From: a bacterium
GTDB taxonomy: Bacteria; SAR324; XYD2-FULL-50-16
DNA length: 64,000 bases
Reading direction: 5' to 3'
Assembly (NCBI GenBank): GCA_018829445.1
Contig: JAHJTV010000060.1
Span: forward strand, 99,488 to 163,487
Made by a program: the position numbers and the translations under genes. Of the stretch, positions 57,791-64,000 are shown one piece after another; the stretch's first letter is position 1; each line of letters starts with the position of its first letter. The notes beneath the pieces were generated by a model, which saw only the letters and a program-made list of their open reading frames with translations, made no database searches and had not been told where the DNA came from.

Positions 57791-58238
57791 GGGACATTGA
57801 CTATGTGTATAAAATCTTGTGAGTATGATTTTTCTAGAAAACATAATCATAAAAATAGTGATAAAAGCAATTAGCAAGAGTACCGAGATTGGTTTTCCCA
57901 ATGACATTACATCATGTAAGAAAAAAAGGATTGAAAAGAATGGTATCGTCGGCGATGGCAAAGATCGCTAATCTTGAATCAGATAGCAGAGAGAGTAAAA
58001 CATCAACTGGAATAGTATACCCGGATAAATGAAGAACTCAAAAGTGAATACAAACAATACAACATGGAAATGACAATGTTTCGTTTTGGGATCCAACGTT
58101 ATCCGTTTCCTCAAGTCAGGAAATGCTTGCGATCAAATTAATATTGCTTGCTAAAACAGCAAGGCGGTTGCATGTATCAATCATACCAGTGGCAAAGACT
58201 CTGAGAAGAAATTAATTTGTATACTTTGTCAATGTCCC
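57791..58238 (+). mobile_element. Shortened second RAYT-type element
   Basis: A 448 bp stretch bounded by inverted ends: GGGACATTGAC at 57791 and its complement ending at 58238, agreeing at 19 of 23 positions with each other and close to the ends of the 43761-44820 element. Inside, on the plus strand, is debris of the transposase C-terminal half, including a frame NEELKSEYKQYNMEMTMFRF near 58029 that parallels INEELISVCKQNNMELKMV in the first element. The catalytic half is missing. Confidence 0.68.
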
Positions 58239-58432
58239 CTTATCTGAATTAAGACTTATATCCCTACACAAAGGGTGCTTTTTTATTTATAATGATGTCA
58301 CCATTTTTGAGAAAACGTATCAAGACACTCCCATGGCTGCTTTATACAATTCAACTCAAGCTCGGGATATTGAGGAGCAAAGCCAGGGAACTTCGTTGTA
58401 TTACGGTTTTAATCTGTAGGCAAAAAAACAAT

Positions 58433-60034
58433 ATGGAAAAATCAGATAAGGGATTTTGGAATGGACTTTTCAATTGGTTTGTCAATCAAAACATTAAACA
58501 GAATTCTATCGAATTTGCCAAAGCCAAAGTAATCATCATTTTTGTTTTAATTTTAGATTTAATAGCCATTATCATGGCTGGATGGCAATTCTCTGTAGGT
58601 GAGGTTATGACCGCTGCTGCCATTTTTTTTGCAGGTGTTCTCATATCTGCTGTTCCTCTTACACTGAGGAAGGTGACCTCATTCATCATTCCCGGTACTT
58701 CATTAACCCTGTTGCTCTATCTGCTTATAACCTTCATCATTGCGACCGGGGGTGGGATCATGAACTTTGCAGTCGCATGGTACGGAATCGTATTTCTGCT
58801 CTCCTTCATTATTTTGGGAACCGTCGGGGGCGCTATTTTCGGAGGATTATCAGTAGCAACCCTGGTAGCTCTTTTTCTCCTTGAAAGCAATGGCATTATA
58901 GCGAGCGACGTGGTCAACCAGCCTTCTGAATCACTGATAATCAATGGTATCAACTTGTTGGGAGCAACCGTACTCTTGGTTGTTTATAGCAGAATGAACA
59001 GGAGATTCCAGGATCAGCTGGAAGAGACTGCGGAAAAAATGGGACGTGACGAAAAATCGAGGAGGGATATCCTGACCGAAACTAATACAGTCATGGCCTC
59101 TCTTTCGCAGGGAGACCTTACCAAGCGCATCATTTCTGAATTTACAGGATTTGAACAACTCAAGAAAACCATTAATCGCGCCCTGGATATGTTGGGAAGA
59201 ACCCTGACAAAAGTCAGAGAGGTAAGCGAGCAGGTGACATCAGGTGCAAATGAAGTATCGACCAGCTCTCAAACCCTTGCAGACGGCACGACTCAGCAGG
59301 CGGCAAGTCTTGAGGAAATATCCTCATCCATGAGTGAAATCGGTAGTCAGGCGAAAATCAACAGCGAAAATGCAACCCAGGCCCAGGCTTTATCTTCTCA
59401 GGCAACAAAAGGAGTCGTCAGTGGAAATGAACAGATGCAACTTATGGTGGCGTCCATGGAGAAGATTAGTAGCAGCAGCTCGCAGGTCTCAAAAGTCATC
59501 AAAGTCATAGATGAGATAGCCTTTCAAACCAATCTACTGGCACTAAATGCAGCGGTTGAAGCTGCCAGAGCCGGAAAGTACGGTAAAGGCTTCGCAGTTG
59601 TGGCCGAAGAGGTGAGAAACCTTGCTGGACGAAGCGCTGTCGCTGCCAAAGATACAACAGATCTGATTGAAAATGCCATCAAAGAGGTTGCAAATGGAGT
59701 AGAAAATGCGACAAAAACAGCCGAAAGGCTGAATGAAATAAAAATCGATATTGAAAAAGTTAACAGTTTTATCGGGGATATTGCCAATTCCTCAAGGGAT
59801 CAGGTCGCGAGTGTTGATGAGATCAATTCAAGCCTAAGTCTGGTCAACGATATTGTTCTACAAAATTCGTCTATCTCCGAAGAATCGGCAAGCGCGTCCG
59901 GCGAATTGTCGAAACGGGCTACTGATCTTCAACAAATGGTTCAGGAATTCAAGATTAAAGGACAAGCCGATCCGGTTTTTCCAACTGAAAAAGAGTTAAT
60001 CATTCCCAAGGCAATTGGACTGAAAACAGGTTAG
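58433..60034 (+). CDS. Methyl-accepting chemotaxis protein with multi-helix membrane N terminus
   Basis: A 533-residue chemoreceptor. Residues about 30-190 form about six membrane helices with no sizable periplasmic domain, unlike classical receptors. A short HAMP-like linker (about 205-265, [13 protein letters not shown]) follows. The signalling domain (about 270-510) has the hairpin tip [20 protein letters not shown] then [20 protein letters not shown]. No CheR-docking pentapeptide ends the protein. It would sense membrane or cytosolic cues and bind CheW. The ATG at 58433 is chosen; the open frame begins 47 codons earlier in element-flanking DNA. Confidence 0.92.
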   Translation: MEKSDKGFWNGLFNWFVNQNIKQNSIEFAKAKVIIIFVLILDLIAIIMAGWQFSVGEVMTAAAIFFAGVLISAVPLTLRKVTSFIIPGTSLTLLLYLLITFIIATGGGIMNFAVAWYGIVFLLSFIILGTVGGAIFGGLSVATLVALFLLESNGIIASDVVNQPSESLIINGINLLGATVLLVVYSRMNRRFQDQLEETAEKMGRDEKSRRDILTETNTVMASLSQGDLTKRIISEFTGFEQLKKTINRALDMLGRTLTKVREVSEQVTSGANEVSTSSQTLADGTTQQAASLEEISSSMSEIGSQAKINSENATQAQALSSQATKGVVSGNEQMQLMVASMEKISSSSSQVSKVIKVIDEIAFQTNLLALNAAVEAARAGKYGKGFAVVAEEVRNLAGRSAVAAKDTTDLIENAIKEVANGVENATKTAERLNEIKIDIEKVNSFIGDIANSSRDQVASVDEINSSLSLVNDIVLQNSSISEESASASGELSKRATDLQQMVQEFKIKGQADPVFPTEKELIIPKAIGLKTG

Positions 60035-60035
60035 A

Positions 60036-60202
60036 TTGCGAAGATGCCGTTGACTGCCATCTGCAATATAAAGGCACTGGAAAACCACAAATACGAACAC
60101 AGACTTAGGATTGGCAGGTATCGTGTGTTTTTCAATATCGAGACTGCATTGAAAGTCATATGGATTGAAGAGGTAAAGAAAAGGGATGGCAGAACATATT
60201 AA
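60036..60202 (+). pseudogene. RelE/ParE-type toxin fragment
   Basis: A plus-strand frame of about 55 codons just past the chemoreceptor stop codon encodes AICNIKALENHKYEHRLRIG followed by RYRVFFNIETALKVIWIEEV and KKRDGRTY. This is the RelE/ParE pattern: IKkLk...RlRvGdYRv.y.i....i.I..v..R...Y. The N-terminal helix of about 30 residues is missing, and no antitoxin gene was found beside it. An ATG at 60042 could still start a 52-residue peptide; activity is unlikely. Confidence 0.65.
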
Positions 60203-60618
60203 ACATCAAACTATCAGACAGGGAGAAGACCCTCTGATTAACGATATTCGGATCTTCCTCCTGCTTGATTCTGAGTACCCGGTCTGCCTCAGATAAATCA
60301 AACAGGGCAGTTGCAAATATCCCGACCACCAAGGTATCTGTTGGTTATAACGATAAATGAAGAGCAATCTTATTCACCGTACTCTTCATACATGATACAG
60401 ATATCAAATGTTTTTCGTCTTCTCGTTTAAACAGACCCCAGTCCTCATCAAAAAAGGTGTTTTTGGAGAGTCTAGCTGACTAGACCACCCATATCTTAAT
60501 GCCAGCCGCCATCTATTGGGGTATAAACAATCTCTTCAATAGTTGCCGACGGATCTCTTGAGGATGCCGCCTACCAAAGATCCAAGTATTTTAGAATCGT
60601 TTCAATCGGGGCAATTTC
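60203..60618. other. Gene-poor debris region
   Basis: About 415 bp between the toxin fragment and the transposase remnant. On the minus strand a short frame PFFDEDWGLFKREDEKHLIS (near 60440) looks protein-like but was not identified. Nothing else was recognised. Confidence 0.35.
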
Positions 60619-60723
60619 TACAATAAATGAAATTCTTCCAGTAGTTTCAGATCCTCCCGTTTCATCACATGAAACTGACCCGTACCTGTGAAGAGTCCGT
60701 CTGTCACGATGGCGTGAATATAT
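60619..60723 (-). pseudogene. IS91-like (Y2) transposase remnant
   Basis: The minus strand encodes YIHAIVTDGLFTGTGQFHVM then KREDLKLLEEFHLL and a TAG at 60619-60621. This closely follows the IS91/IS801-type transposase stretch HxHAIVADGLF...G.FYVMP..DL..LEE. Only this segment is clear. Its first codons overlap, in another frame, the last codons of the hybrid kinase. Confidence 0.6.
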
Positions 60724-63421
60724 CGCCGGGCAGAGACACAATATCCCCGGTGATCTTTCGTAGTAATTCAACCCTGCCGGAGACACCTGCTTTTTTATAG
60801 ACACGACTGAGAGTATTGGAAACAGTGCTGGTGGCGACATCTAGTTCAGAAGCGATATCTTTATCAGACTTGCCGATAAAGGCCAAGGCCATGACCTGTT
60901 CCTCCCTGACTGTAAGCTTGTTTACCGTGGCGAATGTTCTTATCAGCCTGTCAATATCAATCTTTTCCGCTGGTATTTCGCTTCTATCCAGTTCATCATC
61001 TAAAACCTTGATAACCTTTTCTCTTAATTGATCTTTCACGGATTGTTTCAATTCGATATCCCGGCGAACTATGTTATGCGCCTTGGAACGTAACTCCTGA
61101 GGTGAAAATGGTTTATACAAGCAATCAATGGCACCTTCTTCAAGGAGTTCCAACTTTTCTTCAAATGATAATCTGGCAGTAAGAAACAGAAAAGGAATTT
61201 TGAGATATCCAAGATTCCGAATTTCTTTGACCAGCTCAATACCGTCCATTTCCGGCATCATCACATCGCTGATAACAAGATCAGGAATAAGGCCTTGTTT
61301 TAACCGCTCAAGCGCTTCTATGCCGTTGACGGCCGTAAGGACAGAAAAATCGATGGCGAGTTCTGTAGAAAGAAAATCGAGTAAGTCCTGGTTATCTTCA
61401 ACAATAAGAACTTTTGGTAGATTGGGTTGATCTGAAAAAGTATCTGATTTGATTTGTTGGGTTGAAAAAGTATCCCTTACAATAGCAACCATAGTTCGAT
61501 CATGAATAACAGGATCAGTTTTTTCTACACTTCCTGAATCAGGAAGAATAAGTGAGAATATCGTTCCACATTCTGGCCCATTTTTAAAGGTTATATCACC
61601 ACCGATAGCGGTTAGAGCTTCTCTTGCCAGTGAAAGGCCTATACCTGCGCCCTCTGATTTTCTATTGCTTTTAGCTTCTGTTTGAAAGAAACGGTTAAAA
61701 ATTGAATCCCTTTGTTTTTCCGAAATGCCGGGACCCGAGTCTTCGATCATGATTACAACACCTTTTGCAGTAGTATCTAATATCAAACGGATAGGTTTTC
61801 CAGGCGGTGTGAATTTAAAAGCGTTTGCCAATACATTCAACAAGGCCGTCTCCAATAACGACAGATCGACTATTACCAAAGGATCATTTGAACATCTTTT
61901 TTCATAGCAAAACTCATTATTTCTGGATTTGGCCAGAGAATCAAACTCCGAGAATATAAAACGCAAATAAGGGTCTAATGCAATCTCTTTTTTGTTCAAG
62001 ACGAATTTTTTGAATTCAAGCCTGGTGATTTTTAGAAGGTTATCGATCATGAGCAGCAGGCGTCCCGCATTTCGTTTAATGACTTTAAAACCATCATAAG
62101 TGGGCGCGATCAACTCTCCGCTTTTTCCCGAAATTACGTTGTCAATTGTTCCTATAATTAGTGTCAGGGGGGTTCTCAATTCGTGCGAGACATTCATGAT
62201 GAAATTGGTCTTGATTCTATCAATCTCTTCGAGATGCTTTTTTTCCTTTTGTGCCAGACTCTCGCGCGCTTTAAAAAAGTTGATCTTGTCGGCAAGAGCG
62301 ATGGAAAGAATGACTATTTGGAATGTACTAGCTAAATACATACCTTCCCTGACCACAAAATAGAGAAAAGGTGTATTGGACTGAAGGTGGCCCAGGACTT
62401 CCATCTGTAAAATGATTGAGGCTCCAATGGAGGGCAGAAAGGCAATCAGCATTGTCAAAGAGTTCTTTACCTTTAATCGACCGATCATGTATACAATAAT
62501 GCCAATTATCGCAATCATTCCTACCATATTATATAGATTTCCCAAAGCTTGAATGATGTGAGAAGACGACCTCCAAAAAAGATTATAGACGGAAAAAACC
62601 GCGGCAATAGCAATCATAACATTCAAAAAATAGTGAATAGGCTTGGAATTCTTCTTTGTCTCAAGAAAATGCTGAATAAAAAGGATTGCGAAAAGAGTGG
62701 TCGGAAAATGAAAATAATAGTTGTGTAAAAAGGGAAACAGGTTATTAACGTAATTTTCACGTAGATAAATATTAAAAGTGGAACTTAGAACATACAATAC
62801 ATAGAAAAGAAACGAAGGTTCCCTGGTCCAAATATAGATAATCAAATTATAGAAAATTAAAACAAGGAATATCCCAAGTAAAAGCGCGTTTAACGATATT
62901 CTATTTTCCGAGGCTGTTTTATACGATTCTGCCGAATACAATTGAGCATGCGAGAGGATACCGGCGGGATAATCCAGGAAAATTAGTACTGTTCCGCGCT
63001 CTTCGGGTTGAATAGTCCATGGAAATCCGGTGACCAAAACTTTCAAATTCAGGTTTTTGGGTTTTGTTGTTTCTGATATATAGTGAAACCTGAACCAACT
63101 TGCCGCATTACGATGTCCCCAGGACACCCGACCTTCCGTAGGCAAAAAATTACTTTCAGAGAGTAGCGACTTCGCAGTCACATTCCTGGACTGATCAAAG
63201 TAATAGTGTAGTTTTTGAGCTAAATTTATGTAGGTTGTATCATCATTTATTACTATTGGTTCCTCAATAGCGGTTCCGCTAAAAACAAACACCCTGCAAC
63301 CATCTGAACCAAGAGGGAGTTCCGATGATATCGGATTGGCGCAAACCGGGAAATAGCAACTAATGCATATGATTAAAAAAAGATATCGAACAATGCAAAA
63401 AACAAGGTTTCGTGCATTCAT
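60704..63421 (-). CDS. Hybrid sensor: 7TM histidine kinase with receiver and LuxR-type HTH
   Basis: A 905-residue membrane protein. A signal peptide (1-29) is followed by a periplasmic 7TMR-DISMED2-like domain (about 50-170, with ASWFRFHYISETTKPKN), seven membrane helices (about 175-385), HisKA with SHELRTPLTLIIGTID (about 410), HATPase with DSGPGISEKQRDSIFNRFF and GAGIGLSLAREALT, a receiver with VLIVEDNQDLLDFL and phospho-Asp in DLVISDVMMPEMDG (about 716), and a C-terminal LuxR-type HTH (about 825-890, KLTVREEQVMALAFIGKSDK). It fuses input and DNA-binding output in one membrane-bound chain. The last ten residues coincide with the IS91-like remnant, so the native tail may be altered. Confidence 0.92.
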   Translation of the reverse strand: MNARNLVFCIVRYLFLIICISCYFPVCANPISSELPLGSDGCRVFVFSGTAIEEPIVINDDTTYINLAQKLHYYFDQSRNVTAKSLLSESNFLPTEGRVSWGHRNAASWFRFHYISETTKPKNLNLKVLVTGFPWTIQPEERGTVLIFLDYPAGILSHAQLYSAESYKTASENRISLNALLLGIFLVLIFYNLIIYIWTREPSFLFYVLYVLSSTFNIYLRENYVNNLFPFLHNYYFHFPTTLFAILFIQHFLETKKNSKPIHYFLNVMIAIAAVFSVYNLFWRSSSHIIQALGNLYNMVGMIAIIGIIVYMIGRLKVKNSLTMLIAFLPSIGASIILQMEVLGHLQSNTPFLYFVVREGMYLASTFQIVILSIALADKINFFKARESLAQKEKKHLEEIDRIKTNFIMNVSHELRTPLTLIIGTIDNVISGKSGELIAPTYDGFKVIKRNAGRLLLMIDNLLKITRLEFKKFVLNKKEIALDPYLRFIFSEFDSLAKSRNNEFCYEKRCSNDPLVIVDLSLLETALLNVLANAFKFTPPGKPIRLILDTTAKGVVIMIEDSGPGISEKQRDSIFNRFFQTEAKSNRKSEGAGIGLSLAREALTAIGGDITFKNGPECGTIFSLILPDSGSVEKTDPVIHDRTMVAIVRDTFSTQQIKSDTFSDQPNLPKVLIVEDNQDLLDFLSTELAIDFSVLTAVNGIEALERLKQGLIPDLVISDVMMPEMDGIELVKEIRNLGYLKIPFLFLTARLSFEEKLELLEEGAIDCLYKPFSPQELRSKAHNIVRRDIELKQSVKDQLREKVIKVLDDELDRSEIPAEKIDIDRLIRTFATVNKLTVREEQVMALAFIGKSDKDIASELDVATSTVSNTLSRVYKKAGVSGRVELLRKITGDIVSLPGDIFTPS

Positions 63422-64000
63422 AATATTACCGTAGTATTTTGAAAGTATGTCGGAAATGACAACTTATACCTGAAAATTTTTCCAGAATGATAAATTCCAT
63501 ATTGAACAGTATCTACGTAGCGTGTCTATCAAATCGATCTTATCATTAAGTAAATCTGTTTAATCCGTCAAGAATTCGAAGTTTCAGATAATTAAGAAGA
63601 ATGGAGCAGGGTGTCGGTTTTATTGAATCACTTGGGTATAAAACTCTACAGAAATCGGTAAGTTTCTCTCGTTGCATATGGATTGTAGTTCGAATTAGAG
63701 TACAACCTTAATTTATCAGACGGGTCAAAAATACATTGCTGAAGGAGATCAAAATGGAAAAATAAAACTTGTTTTGACTGTTTTTTACGAAAAAAATGAG
63801 ATTCAGTTACTATGTCCGTTGTGTTCGAAGTACTTCTGGTTGCTGTGAATGGCAAAATTAAATCTGATTATTTATAATTCACAGCCCTTTGTAGAAGCCT
63901 CCAAGGTAAAGGAGGAGTGTGTGCGGCTGTATAGATTAAGTTGATAAATAGTGACCGCAAATTAAAGCGTCGATTAAAGCGATACTGGAATTCTGATAAA
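63422..64000. other. Gene-free right edge
   Basis: About 580 bp with no credible gene. GAAGGAGATCAAAATGG near 63738 looks like a ribosome site and start, but the frame stops after three codons. The promoter of the hybrid kinase should lie near 63430-63600. Confidence 0.4.

Noticed and set aside
63646..63855. Minus-strand 69-codon frame at the right edge
   Set aside because: Low-complexity, no ribosome site, no family pattern.

Overview
The window comes from an AT-leaning bacterial chromosome. The gene content points to an anaerobic Desulfobacterota-type organism (former Deltaproteobacteria): TAXI-type TRAP transport, a BKACE enzyme, paired acyl-CoA dehydrogenases and acyl-CoA ligases, a sigma-54 activator, a 7TM sensor kinase and RAYT elements. 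This assignment is inference; no rRNA or tRNA gene is present to settle it.

Layout. 1-19.7 kb is mostly housekeeping: a cut rsmB-like gene, hpf, gloB, folK, an IHF-type gene, a stand-alone DsbD-alpha protein, mutM, an orphan TAXI-like protein, an orphan gspD, a sugar-1-P nucleotidyltransferase, apt, tatB, a TlpA lipoprotein, cheW, a radical SAM-pyrD pair next to a protein made of about eight 49-residue repeats, ligA and trkA. 20.8-26 kb is somewhat GC-richer: a spermidine-synthase-like membrane protein, a metallo-beta-lactamase protein, Nudix and udk. 26.3-33.5 kb is a putative uptake and catabolic locus: BKACE, class III aminotransferase, then a TAXI receptor, DUF1850 and a fused TRAP permease behind a near-consensus promoter with an operator-like dyad. 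33.7-36 kb holds two nucleotide-sugar genes. 36.2-40.2 kb is a thiamine ABC operon under a TPP riboswitch.

40.2-44.8 kb is scarred: a broken cheA tail, long palindromes, a LysR/DUF1127/DUF2917 cluster and a decayed RAYT element with inverted ends. 44.9-56.6 kb is the most coherent accessory system: a 1045-residue sigma-54 activator divergent from a MaoC gene with a well-formed -24/-12 promoter and three upstream repeated boxes, followed by a second transcription unit of two acyl-CoA dehydrogenases, two acyl-CoA ligases and a ferredoxin-like Fe-S protein. 56.6-64 kb has a DUF4160 remnant, a truncated PAS kinase, a second shrunken RAYT copy, a chemoreceptor, a RelE-type fragment, an IS91-like remnant and a hybrid 7TM histidine kinase.

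A recurring theme is 3' ends of genes running into mobile-element debris, so that the last codons come from the element (DUF2917, PAS kinase, hybrid kinase). Two genes (DUF1127 and the thiamine permease) have no acceptable start codon except ATA placed behind a good Shine-Dalgarno sequence. No CRISPR array, rRNA or tRNA was seen.
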